From Blasia pusilla (lineage: Eukaryota > Marchantiophyta > Marchantiopsida > Blasiales), in the NCBI GenBank assembly GCA_050084515.1, contig CM114272.1:22630001-22694000 (forward strand): a DNA stretch of 64,000 nucleotides. Direction: 5' to 3'. How positions within the stretch are numbered: position 1 is the stretch's first letter; every line of letters begins with the position of its first letter. A model generated the notes under the pieces. The model ran no database searches and was not told where the DNA came from. It saw only the letters and a program-made list of their open reading frames with translations. The translations under genes and the position numbers were made by a program. Positions 24,187 to 35,540 of this stretch are shown piece by piece.

Positions 24187-25137
24187 TCAAATAAAACCAA
24201 CTGATCGTGTTTGCTCAAATATCTGCTCAAAACCGAGTTTTGTGATCCCAACAAACACTAAAGTGTGCCCAAGGTCAAAAGAGGAACTACTCGTTGCTTG
24301 AGAATCCGAATTAAGAAAGTGCAATAAAATGTTGTGTATATGAAGATCACTTTGTACACAACCATGGTCATGGAAATATGCAAAGGTGTCAAGAAGGGCG
24401 AGAGCAATAGCAACCCTTTTTATCATAAACACCTTACATTCTTTGAAATTTAGATTATCTGACCAAACTCCAATGTTGATTATTATCTCCACCCTCTCTT
24501 AAAATCTTCTAACATCTTCTAACAACTAATGGAGACGTAATTCTTTGGAGATTTTAACCATTCCAAAGAGGGAATAAAAGAGTAGGAGAACTCAAAATAG
24601 CAAGGGTAGAAACATGACGAATGATTCTAGCATGCTCTCTATGGCATGCAACCATCTCCCTCTATGACTTAACTTGGATCCAAGTACTACTTCTCCATTT
24701 CAACCTCTCTGATCCTTCCATTTAAATACAATACTATCCAATCCTCTCAAAAATTAAACAAGTCCTCATATTCACTCCAAAAAATGGATAGTATTCTTGC
24801 TCAATAGATCCGAGTTATCTTTGGCCAATTGATTTGGTTGAACCAACGCTTTCATCTTTTGGGTTGCAAACCAACGTTACCACTTTTGAGCCCGATTGAT
24901 GAAAATTTTTCTTGTTATCAAGTCAAGGAATCAAGTCACCAATCTATCTTCAAAGTTTGATTTAATCCATCTCGTACAATTCTCTCCTTCTATCCATAGC
25001 AAAAATATGCTCCCCCAAGCCAACACATCATGGTAGGCCATCTGTCAATGATTTTTCTCCCCATCTCCAAAGTATTCATTGATAGTCTTTGCTATCTCCA
25101 CCAACTTCTTTAACCCATCTTGGGTTCCATAGGTGCA
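24187..25137 (-). pseudogene. Protein-kinase-like pseudogene
   Basis: A single minus-strand frame can be followed for about 315 codons with some ten internal stops. The last 101 codons (24187-24492) are open and carry a kinase catalytic loop: FHDHGCVQSDLHIHNILLHF, with the loop Asp (24346-24348) and the metal-binding Asn five residues on. The position expected for the DFG-type motif reads VFVGITKLGF, so the metal-binding Asp is missing. Upstream text includes KKLVEIAKTINEYFGDGEK, GRWLHAIESMLESFVMFLPL and VEIIINIGVWSDNLNFKECK. It resembles plant kinase-like proteins of unknown role. It lies inside the AT-rich block between a methyltransferase remnant and a gag remnant. Confidence 0.65.
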
Positions 25138-26499
25138 CTATCTATGTAAGACCGAAATCTTATGAAAATCTAACTCCATCCACCAACGTATCCACCCATG
25201 TTGAATTTGGCCATTGTATTATCTAACGCCCTTCCTCTCATTCCTCCCTATTCTCCACCTCTTATTCTTACTCTTTCCTACTTTGGTTGCTATGTGGGTT
25301 CCAAGCATTTGGATTTTTCCTTCCTCGTCTAAAGATTCTCGCATGGCATTTCTCTATAATATCAAATCTTAAGTTAGTATCTTTTTTTTAATCGATGGAT
25401 ACAATTAGATTTTATGAATTTCACAATGTATAGATGAAGTAACTGCAAATATCAACCGTGAAATTTCATAGATCCCACATTTCAAAATAATAGGGATCCT
25501 GATCATGACAATAAAAATCACAAGAAGTCTTATTGCTAGCATGTTAAAATTTTGGATAAGAAATATCCACACTATAAGAAAATGGAAAAATCAAGAAACC
25601 AACATACAAACATCCACCAATAGTTAAAATATCTTCTTCTATCGCGTTCCAACTAATTTTCCTAGGGAGCAAAGTTGTATGTGGACAAAGTCCATTTCTG
25701 TAGACATGTCCATGTCCATGGACTTATGTGCGTCCTATGGAAGGATTTTTCCATATGGGCCCCATCTTTTCCTTCTTTCCCATCCCCCTTACTTGCTTTT
25801 GTGTTCCATACTCCCCCATTTCTTCCTCCCTCCGCCTCCACTCCTTCCTCCCTCATTGCTCCTCTCATCCTTGTCTTGACTTCCATCATGGACTATAAGT
25901 GTGGGTCCCACCTTTTGGAACCCATGTCTATAGACATACCCAAAATTTTCCGTCCATGTCAGCCCTAATGAAGGACTTGTCCGTTTTAATGCAACCAGGC
26001 TAGGGAGCGGTTGAATACAACAAAATTTCCCCGTAGTCACTTCTAGGTAGGTGATAGAGGCAAAGAAGAGTGGGGAATAGAAAGTTCCAAGCTTACTACT
26101 TATGGGGGAGAAGGAGGAAAGGGGGAGTGAATTTAGTCGCAAGGGGCATCCGAACTCTAGCCCCCTGAGATTGGTGCCCCAACACCCAACCCTACATCCA
26201 AGCATCAGACACTGCTCTTGGCGCCCACATCTAGCACCCTTACTTATGGGCCCCTAAATTTTCTTTTATTTCCAATTTTTTGGGATTTTTTTGAAAAAAC
26301 ATCCCAAATATTTGAGATGTGGCAAACCTTTTTTAGTTGAGGATTGTTGCGTATGGTGCATATCCTCTATCCAATATGGAAAGTGGTGGATGAGGTGGTA
26401 GAGATCATCCACCATTTCCAACTCTCACATGTAATAGTGGTCTATGTTAGGGAACTTGTGGAGCAAAGAAAACTTAGTGGGCTTGTCAACTTTTGTGGA
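25138..26499. other. No supported gene
   Basis: No long coding frame is convincing. Part of 25680-25980 has paired TCCATGTCCATGGAC-like words and GTCCATG/CATGGAC ends that might be a small inverted-repeat element, but no boundaries could be set. Confidence 0.35.
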
Positions 26500-27310
26500 A
26501 ATCTTGTGGTCACAACATGCTCCTCAATCATGTTTAGTCTTGAGTGTTCAATTGGATCAGCGCAAATGACTCGGAGATCAACTTCAAGCTAAGGTAGGCT
26601 TCATAGTCTATTGCAATATTATATCAAGAACTCTTTATGATAGCTCTTGATCCAAAATCCCTCGATAGTATTATATGGAATGTGATCTTGTTATTTCATG
26701 AGTGGAAATTATAAATAATTGCATGTGCGTGAATGTCTCTCAAAGATTCTCACCCAATCTCCACTAAAAATCTTGTTGACTCTTCATCTTGTCAGTTTAG
26801 ACGTCTTAATGGTTCTTCCCAAACTATTAGACTGAAACTAGATAGCACTATATTCCTTGAGGTCTCTACCACCTCACTACCATCAATAACACCATCTCCT
26901 TCTACTTAATGGGATATAGGTTTTGTCACCAACCCAATATATGCCTCACAATTACTAGTGGATACACACCTTTAAGTCCACCCTCCAAGAATCAATCTCT
27001 ATTGTATGTAAAGATCAAAATTCAAAATAATCATCCATAAAAAAGCTCTCCAAATGATGAAACAAACCCTCCAATGCAATGTAGGGGTTGAACCGTGTTG
27101 AGGCTCGTATCTCCCTGAAATTACACCTCAAGTCCAAATCCTATATAGATCATCCAAACGTATGGTGTTTTTCATACTCAAAAATTTTTTATGCTCTTAT
27201 GGCTCATGTCATCCAATCCTCTTCACACTCTATCTATATCTGGTTATCATCGACTAGTCCTATGGAAAAATGTCTTGCGGCCCCATGCACAACCTTAAAA
27301 AAAAAGAATT
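26500..27310 (-). pseudogene. Decayed gag of the second methyltransferase-gypsy subfamily
   Basis: Nucleotide similarity to 62950-63730 runs along the whole stretch. Examples are GGGTTGAACCGTGTTGAG (about 27085 and 63521), AATCAATCTCTA/CATCAATCTCTA, AAAATCTTGT.GACTCTT and CTCGGAGA.CA.CTTCAA. Differences are dominated by C-to-T and G-to-A changes, giving AT-rich DNA. No frame remains open. Confidence 0.65.
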
Positions 27311-27759
27311 AAAAATCACCTAAAATTTATGTACTAAGGATCTCTACCAAAGCAATTGGACTTCCCACTTGTACATGGCAAATTCTCCTTCATCCACTTA
27401 CATTTTTCTCATGTAAAGTCATAATGAAAATGACACACATGGCCAACAACACTTTAAAAAATACATGTGATTATTCACCCACACCCACCCTCATAATTAG
27501 GGAATCCAAAATGTATGACCATGATTGGATAGCCTGGGACTTTGTCACCCCCTAAGTGACGTTAATCAACCGACGCAAGCAAGTGTAGGTCTCACAAAAA
27601 CTCTCACCCAGGCGCCTCTAGAAGTCGTGGATGTTGCGCAACTTCTCAATATGTATCCCCCGGTAGCTCGTCCTCAACTCCACAAAGAACTCAACCACGG
27701 GGTTGAACTTGGGACGAACTTGACTAGATGGTGCAATTGCTCTAGTGCAAGTTACCCCT

Positions 27760-28235
27760 TCTAAAACATCACTGGCAGAAGCCTCTCATGACTCCTCCTC
27801 CTCATCAGGAAACGACTTAATCCATGACACATAATGTGGATCATAGTAGAGTCGCCATGCCTCAATCTCTTCGGCATATCTGTGGGAGAACTCATGGTAA
27901 TCGTCCATGGGCGCCTCCTCCAAATATTGGAACATACCATTCCATGCTGTGAACGGGTTGAACTCTCTGGAGTTCCTAGCCCACTGTGAGTCATACCAAC
28001 TCCTAAACTGTGCAATGAAGTCGTGCAACTCTATCATGCCTATAGCACCCGAAAACCTACGCGGTCCTCTACCCCGGTTGTCTATCTCGTACTCCCAAGC
28101 GGTAGGACCACTAACTATATGCGGTGATGCACTAAAAAACTCCTTTATGCTCTCCCCCTTGTCTGAATACAACATAGAAGGAGGTCGAAGCGGTCCCTCA
28201 CGTGGAGACCCTTGAAACCTCATGCCACTCCGCAT
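27760..28235 (-). pseudogene. gag N-terminal part, third copy
   Basis: An open frame of 149 codons (27786-28235) encodes the family gag N-terminus: SASPHIVSGPTAWEYEIDNRGRG, MIELHDFIAQFRSWYDSQWARN, FNPFTAWNGMFQYLEEAPMDD, HEFSHRYAEEIEAWRLYYDPHYVSW. It closely matches copy 2 at 53640-54035. It ends in an acidic stretch and a stop, after which the next gag block continues in another frame to about 27525. Confidence 0.8.
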
Positions 28236-29499
28236 AAATTATGTAGAGCTATTCTCAGAACCACCACCTCGCCTCTCAAAGTCTCGAAAGAACGCCGTGA
28301 TGATCCTTGTGCCCTTCTCACGTGATCACTCTCAATCTTGCAGCACTCACCTCAAACATGCAACACTCAATCTACACTCTCTCATTGAGACATGTGCTAT
28401 ACGGCAACAAGTGACATGGTGCAGCAAATCGGCTGATCTATCATCTCATGAGCAACATATACCCTCAACTCTAGACATCCCACACATGTGTATGTCTCAT
28501 AAACCCATACGTCAATGATGTTCTCAACATCCGCTCGAAACCCAATATCCTCAGATAACTACCCAATACATGGAAATCCCTAACACGTGCGAAAAAACAA
28601 CGTAGCTGACCATCGGGGTAGGGCCGTGCGGCAGTCATGCGCATGCGACTATGTGGCCTGGGAGATTGGGTAGTCCGAATAAGCTACCATGGACGAAGTA
28701 GTCGGCTGAACAATGTAGGAGTAAAGATGTTGGAGGCAGCAAAGTGAGAATGCAAACACATGGAGAAACTGCCCCAATATGGCTAATTGACTATGGCTCG
28801 GGTAGACTACTACTAGGCAACTACTCACACATATGGGCTGGAAGTGGCACAGTTGGACGTGAAGAGCCGTACTTGTAACTACGCGGCAAGCTGGAGTGAC
28901 TAGGGCCAATTAGTCAGCGGCAGAATAGGCATGAACGAGTGGAGCAAGATTGACATGCGGCCTCACCAATACTAAAATTGGAACTAACACCCCCCTTGCA
29001 ACATTTTTTTTTTGGGTCTCTAACTCAACTTTCTCCCAAAATCCGGCCCACCCACTAGCTCCACAATCAGGGGGTCAACTCTCCAACTTAAGTTTTTCAC
29101 TCAAATTCTACCTCCAAGTGACAAGCCCACTTGATTAACCCACTAACATAAGAAATATTTTCCTTTTCTACCTCAAGCAAGTATTTTTACCACAAATTAT
29201 TAAAATTTCACTCATAAGGAACAGTGCCTATGGCAGTTCCACGAGAACTATCACAACTTTGGGTCCAAGGATGAAACTGTGTACTCTTTCTATAATGGTG
29301 TACACAGCTTCCCAATCTACAAACTCGTCAAATCGGTTTTTCCATTGGACCTTCCAATAAAAATTGACGGGGACTGTCGTGTAGCCCAACGTCTCTTTCT
29401 CCTACGCAAAATTTGGAAACGCTTCCGCACTGATTTCTCCCATTGAAAACTTCAAACCTATAAAATCAGAAATCAAAGAGGTACATGATGTTCTCGAGA
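28236..29499 (-). other. 5' untranslated leader of third copy
   Basis: Aligned in parts with 54070-55500 of copy 2, for instance the CGAAAGAACGCCGTGATGA and TTTCTCCTACGCAAAATTTGG blocks. No coding sequence is recognised. Confidence 0.6.
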
Positions 29500-29533
29500 G
29501 CACCGGCATGGGGAAATTTCCCCATGCCGGTGC
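29500..29533. repeat. Perfect 34-bp palindrome in the retroelement leader
   Basis: Bases 29500-29533 are self-complementary with no loop (centre AAATTT at 29514-29519). Copy 2 has a looser inverted repeat at the same place (55504-55525, TATGGGGCAA and TTGCCCCCATA), suggesting a structured leader element. Confidence 0.9.
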
Positions 29534-29552
29534 AGATACTTGTGCATATTGT

Positions 29553-29960
29553 ACACACACAAGGCAAGGAGGACCATAGCTCCGCCGCCTCATGCCAAGA
29601 GGTTCAACGAAGAGAGAACGAGCTCTCAAGCTCTCTCTCTTTGAGGTATATCCCAATCTCCCTCTCCCAAGTTCTCTCCTCGGTAACCTATGCTCGTTGG
29701 TCACCTCCTTGGCTCTTGACCTACGGTAGCGGGTCAAGGGCCACTTCCCAAAGTACAAAGTCAACTATATTACAAATATAAACTTACCCTAAATAGTAAG
29801 TTTCTCAATATGGCTCCAAATGATCCGAAACGAAGGGGAAACCTCCTCTCACAGGTTATATGTGGCCTTAGCAGGTCATCCTCGACCTCTTGAGGCTGTC
29901 CTCTAGTATCTCCGAAGGCACTCTACTAGATCTTGCCGATCTATCCTAAAAGTCGTGACA
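29553..29960 (-). repeat. 5' LTR of third copy, inner end missing
   Basis: Runs from the CACACAAGGCAAGGAGGACC block to the outer end GTCGTGACA. The inner third of a full LTR is absent. No target-site duplication can be tested because the other end is lost. Confidence 0.8.
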
Positions 29961-29995
29961 AAGTCGCAAGACTAGTTGGTGTTTGATATTCATGT

Positions 29996-30885
29996 TGTCA
30001 TGCACATACACATCGCTAGCTACACAATATACATTACTATCACCAACTATACATACAAACACATAAGATGCCATACTTAATCATGACATCTAAACACTGA
30101 TATGAAAATACAACAAAATATCTCCAATTAAATAAAAATCATTCAAAAGATCTCACACAAACTCCATCTCTTGCTCATGTCAAACCAAACCCACTCTCCA
30201 AATGAGAGGCTTGGGTTACTTACAGGCTTTGCATCTATTCATCCTTGGGTAAGTCCCACATGGGTTACAACTCAAGAGGGACTCATGCAAAATAAGGTGC
30301 ACTTTAGCACACTCGAATTTGAGATGTGCACCTCTGCAATAAGCATATCTTTCACTCCACTAGAGTCTCCTTCATCAAAGAAATTCTCACAATGAATTTA
30401 ATTTATCCCGACTGAAATTATGATTAAGGGATCTTGATCTCCAATTAACTAACCCAAGGAGGAATAGGCACAAGGCTTTCAAGGCACGGAGGACTATAGC
30501 TCCATTGTCTCATGCTAGGAGGTTCAAAAAAAAATACAATGAGCTCCATATCTCCCTGTCTTTGGGTATATTCCCTTTCTGCTTCCAAGCTCTCTCCATG
30601 ATAATTTAATAATTTGTGCTCCAAGGTTATCTCCTTGGCTCTTGACTTGCTATAGGGGATCAAGGGTTGTATCAAGTATAGATAGTCAACTATATTTATA
30701 ATAGAAATTTACTTGAAATACTAAGTTTGTGTATATAGATACAAATGAGCCAAAACAAAGAGTAAACTTGTTCTCTTAGGTTATCCGAGGCCTCAATAGG
30801 TTATCCTTGACCTCTAGAGATTTTCCGCCAATCTCATCGAAGGCCCTCTACAGAAATCTATTGATCTATCTTGAAAGACGTGACA
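29996..30885 (-). repeat. LTR of the same family, interrupted by a MITE-like insert
   Basis: Plus-strand ends TGTCATGCAC and ACGTGACA match the family termini. After removal of the insert at 30231-30472 the length is about 650 bp, equal to a full LTR. No internal region is attached, so it is a solo LTR 35 bp away from the third copy. Confidence 0.8.
30231..30472. mobile_element. MITE-like insertion with imperfect terminal inverted repeats
   Basis: About 242 bp interrupt the LTR. The left end (GCATCTATTCATCCTTGGGT) and the reverse complement of the right end (TGCCTATTCCTCCTTGGGTT) are imperfect inverted repeats. AGGCTTT occurs directly before (30224-30230) and after (30473-30479), as expected for a target-site duplication. 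No coding capacity. Confidence 0.65.
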
Positions 30886-31401
30886 ATATCGATAACCATA
30901 TACATGCCATTAAAATATGCATTTGTACTCTTTATTCCTTCAAGTGCTTTGATTATATATTTTCACCTTTTCCATGGTAGTTTCTCGTTGGGAAAGGAAG
31001 CCTTATGTGTCCACTATCTAAAAGAATGTTTTTAGTTTATTATTGGTTAGTTATCCTTTCTCTTCGCAAACACTTTTTTCTTAGTAAAATTTGATAATTA
31101 TGAGTTGCAGGGACTCTTATGGAAATATAATTGGATATCATATAGAGGTTTGAAAAGTGTGGAGGATGTATAATTCACCAATTTTTATTGGAAGACCATG
31201 AAACTTTTCTAAAGGAGAGTTGGAAGTAGAGATGACTTGTGGTAAAAACTAATAGTGTTTGTCATATGCTACGCATGTAGATAACCAAACATGATTAAGA
31301 ATAAAAAAAAACTCTTGATGCCCGTTTTATCAAAAGATTTTCTTGCAGCCCCACTACCACATGTTAATCAAAGAGTTGTTTAAAAATCACGAACACTACT
31401 A
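30886..31401. other. No supported gene
   Basis: AT-rich spacer between two solo LTRs; nothing recognised. Confidence 0.5.
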
Positions 31402-32072
31402 TGTCACGTATGTTAGGATAAATCGACGAGATCTAGTAGAGCGCCTTCAAAGATACTGAAGGACACCCTCAAGAGATTGAGATGACCTACTAAGGCCACG
31501 AGTAATGTGCGAGAGTAGGTTTCCCTTTCGTTTCGGTTCATTTAGAGCCATATTGAGGAACTTCCTATTTCGAGTAAGTTACTATTTTTGGTATATTTGA
31601 CTTTCCTTTTTTGGAAGTGGCCCTTGACGCGCTACAGTAGGTCAAGAGTCAAGGAGGTGACTTGCTACCATAGGTTATCGAGGAGAGAGTTTGGGAGAGG
31701 ATCTTCCTCTAAGAGAGAGTTTGAGAGCTCATTCTCTCTTTCTTGAACCTCTTGGCATGATGCGGCGGAGCTATGGTCTTCCTTGCCTTGTGTGTGTAAT
31801 CCAAGCCTCTCATTAGGAGAGTGGGTTGGATTTGACATGAGAGAGAGTGCACACCATGGAGAGCTTGGTGTGAGATGTTGATGTGAGATTTCATTGATTT
31901 ACAAAGAGAGAATGATTTGATGAGAGATTTCATTGAGGAGGGCGATTGGAGATATTTTGGTACTTCTCGTCTCGTTGTGTGTATTCCATGAGTTAGCATG
32001 GGATCGTGTGTGTTTGTGTGTATGTTCGGTAACAACGATGTATGTTGTGTAGCGATGTGTATGCGTACGACA
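31402..32072 (+). repeat. Solo LTR of the methyltransferase-gypsy family
   Basis: 671 bp from TGTCACG to GTACGACA, colinear with the LTRs at 18339-18989 and 47065-47705. No internal sequence adjoins it. Flanks (CTACTA and AAGACA) do not form a target-site duplication. Confidence 0.85.
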
Positions 32073-35000
32073 AAGACAATAAGCAATGAAAAGCTATGAA
32101 TATATATATGACTTTTACATTGTAATTTTTTGGGCTTTAGCTCTCGACCAAAGTAAGATGAATGTATGTTGGACCCAAACCTTCATAAAAAACGGGCCTC
32201 AATTCCTTTACGTGTCATAATCATTCAAAATAAAAGAAATGGGATTGTTGTTGATTATGCAAAGCAATGGTCAAAGAAGTTAATATTTCTCCCCTAAGAA
32301 TTTGGAGTTGTGCGTGTAACCATGCACTACTAGCAAGGGTGTGCAAAACAGAAATACATGAGTATTACTTACCATATAGAAATTGGGTATTTGGCCCTCA
32401 ATGATGCTTATATGGCATGCTTTGGTTCTTTTGTTATTACCAGTTTCCAATAAGACATATATCCCTTGTGTGAATTTTGGCGATGCTACCATTGTGCGGA
32501 TCTTAAGAATAGTAATTATTTCCTTACACTCGAAACTAAGTTGCAAGACAGTCGTAACAACCCGCAAATTAGTTGTAATAAAGCTGCAAGAGAATTTTAA
32601 TAACTCATACAATACTCATAATGTAGTCACATATTTGCGAGTGAGGTGAGGTTTGGCTCATACTTGCAAATGAGCGGCAAACTAGGCACAACATAATATT
32701 CTTCTTTTTATAAAAAATCCCAAAAACCCAATGCACTACCAAATTCACACTCACATTTATATTTGAACATATGCAATGCTTGTTAAAATTAATTTATACA
32801 TAGATGGATTTAAAAAAGGGCATTGGTCGTAGAACTAATTTTATCTATGTCGAGGGCGTGCACCTAATATGTAACGTAGAAGGGGCATTATTGGATATGA
32901 AGAAGGTCCACCACGTAAAAGAATTGTATGCAGACGCCACTTGACTCGGCTTGAGCATGCGAATATACAAAAATGATGCCCCTACTATGGGACTATTTAG
33001 GGATGCTAATACCATAATCCATGTGGTGGCTACTATAATTAGGCCCACATGATCCACCTGGTCAGCAAATCAAGGACAACTTCCTACTATGCCTAAGCAC
33101 ATCCAACTATTGGATGAGATGCCTCTCATGCTTGTTGGCATTGGTCTCCTCCTCCTCCTTCTCCTCCTCGTTGTAGGAGTTGCTATGCTCATTTAAATGG
33201 TTGGATTCCACAATTGGGTCCGTCTTGAGTGATATAGGCACAGGTTGGCTTGGATAAGGTCCCATGCAAATAAGTGACGGCCCAAGTCACAACTACCTGA
33301 CCCCATGTCAATTGGGATGGTTTTTTTTCTTGTCCCAAAAGCAATCGAGTACCCTTCAAACAAGGGGACAAGTACTTTCCCTTTTCTTTCTCTCTACTTG
33401 TACGTTGTTTCCGCAAGTTATTCAATTTCGTGGTTATTTGCAATCATAGGTAAGTGTATCCCAATGACTTGCACCCTATTTCTCTTGGGTGCCAATTACC
33501 ACTCGGGTCCTATTATCATACTAAAATTTTGATATTTGGATTCTCATCATTTGTGAGAATATGGGAATTTTCCAAGACTTGAATACCCATGAAACATGGT
33601 CCAAAGTGGCAATTGTATTTTAAAGTTGAAAACTCATAAAAAAATTGACTCTAACATAAATATTGTAGTGTTATTAACCTACCATGGATATTATAACATC
33701 TTGGTTGGTGAAGACATAATCTCAAGTCTTCCAACCCCGCTACCTATCATCCATGACCAAGGGAGTCATGTAGTCTCCCTACTTCTTGAATATACAAAAT
33801 ACACACATAGTTAGGTAAACTCTCTATAATTTGAACTACCTCATATATTCTAAGATTACTAGAAAGTAAGTATTACTCACAAAGGCACATAGAAATGCAT
33901 CCGCTCCTCCCTAGTTGAAGATGTATGTCCCCTTTGCCTTTAGAGGCAAATATTATGCCTCTACCAATTGCTGCATGTCAACCAAATTTGTGCATGTTGG
34001 ACCTTGAACTGTCCAACATGAGGCTTCTCAGGGCCTTGATTTTTGCATGTCTTTGCTCCATTGCGGGTGTTGTTAATACCTTGTCGGTTGTAGCTAGCCC
34101 ACCCTCAACACTCTTTAAACCCACCCATCTCATTCTCCCTCAACGTGATGGAAAAATAGTCGCAAGAACACCCAAAGGTGGGTGAAAATAACACTCCTCA
34201 TGCCATGCTCCCATATATGCCTCCATACATGCAGTTGTAATCCTACCCATAGCACTAGACATGATAGTATCAAGCATCCTATCGATCTTCTCCCTCTAAC
34301 TCTAGGTTAGAGGAACCCCCATCTAAGCTATGGCCCTTGAAAGATGGCCATAAGTATCCACTTGAGTTGGATTCTTGGAATCGCTTTTGGAAGGATCTCT
34401 CCCCCCATTCCCTTCCCCCCGCCTCCTTATCCATGGCATAACAGGGAAATAAAAATAACATTGAAAATGACACTCGGAATTGCAAGGGCTTTGCCATGTC
34501 CTAATGGAAGAAAGGAGACTGACAGATGGCTGAAACCTTAGGGCGAAAAGGCAAAAATGACGAAAAAAGAAGGGTGGGAGGATGGTCACTCCGTCATTTT
34601 AGGTTTGCGAAATTTTTTTACTATGTTTCAACTCCTTTATGATTGTGTTGCAACTTCTTTTCGGGTTTACATTTGGAATGTTGTGTGAATACTTTACGAG
34701 TGTGTGTGAGTATCGAGAAGCGGAACGAAGTTAAAAAAAACTTGTGAGTCTCGATACTTGTAACAAATCTGTGACTCAAAATAATTTCAAATTAGTGGCA
34801 ATGGAGCCACAAGGTAGTCATGCGAAGTGTAGTTGCAAGATAGTTGCAAAGTTGATAATTGAACACGTAAATGAACTGCATGATGATCACACTCCCTTGT
34901 AGTGGAAAGTGTTCTCCCATTATAATCTAGATTTTGCTAAAAATTGGGAACCTAAAGTCGGATTATTATGAATTATGAGTTGAAAAGACCTTTGTCTCAT

Positions 35001-35540
35001 TAAGTGATAAATAAAAGTATTTTTTATATATATTATTATTGTAGAGTGCCCCTTCGATTTTCAAACACCTCTATAGCTAACATATGGGCTAAGACTAATT
35101 TTTCCAAATTGTAAATTAGTGTGTGAGATGAAGATGTAAACAACAACAACCCATTTTCAAAATAGATGAATGATTTGTAAGAATTACAAAAAGCAAGTAC
35201 TTTTTACAGAGAGTACTAAACTTACAAAACTAAGCAAGTAATATTGCGGAACAACTGATTGAGAATTATTCATTGCCGACAACACTACTTAATTATCTAG
35301 TGTGAACCTTGGCTGAAGTAGATAGCGGGACAAGCATAAAACTCATGGCACTATTTACTGCCCCTACAAATTCCTCTCGTTTTTTAGACTATCCTCGTGT
35401 CCTATGCTCGCATGTATTGATTATTAGGCCACCCGTTACCGCCTAAGTTCTCACTGTTATTTTCTTGGCTATCTAGAGTATCCACTTGTAGGTTGGATGA
35501 ATATGTAACTGGATCCGGCATACAGAGTGAAAACACTATT
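32073..35540. other. No supported gene
   Basis: Mostly AT-rich sequence. The only marked feature is a CTC-type microsatellite at 33145-33169. Short frames at 32383-32649, 33925-34185 and 34323-34589 match nothing known to me. Confidence 0.45.

Larger units (their letters stand above)
27505..29960 (-). mobile_element. Third copy of the Ty3/gypsy family, truncated in gag
   Basis: Minus-strand element with part of its 5' LTR (29553-29960), a leader and the first half of gag. Similarity to copy 2 stops at about 27505 within gag, so protease, methyltransferase, RT, integrase and 3' LTR are all absent. Confidence 0.85.

Noticed and set aside
31402-32072. Complete retrotransposon with target-site duplication
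   Set aside because: Only one LTR is present and the flanks do not match, so it is called a solo LTR without a duplication.
33145-33169. CTC-type microsatellite as a regulatory element
   Set aside because: Simple repeat with no gene nearby to give it a role.
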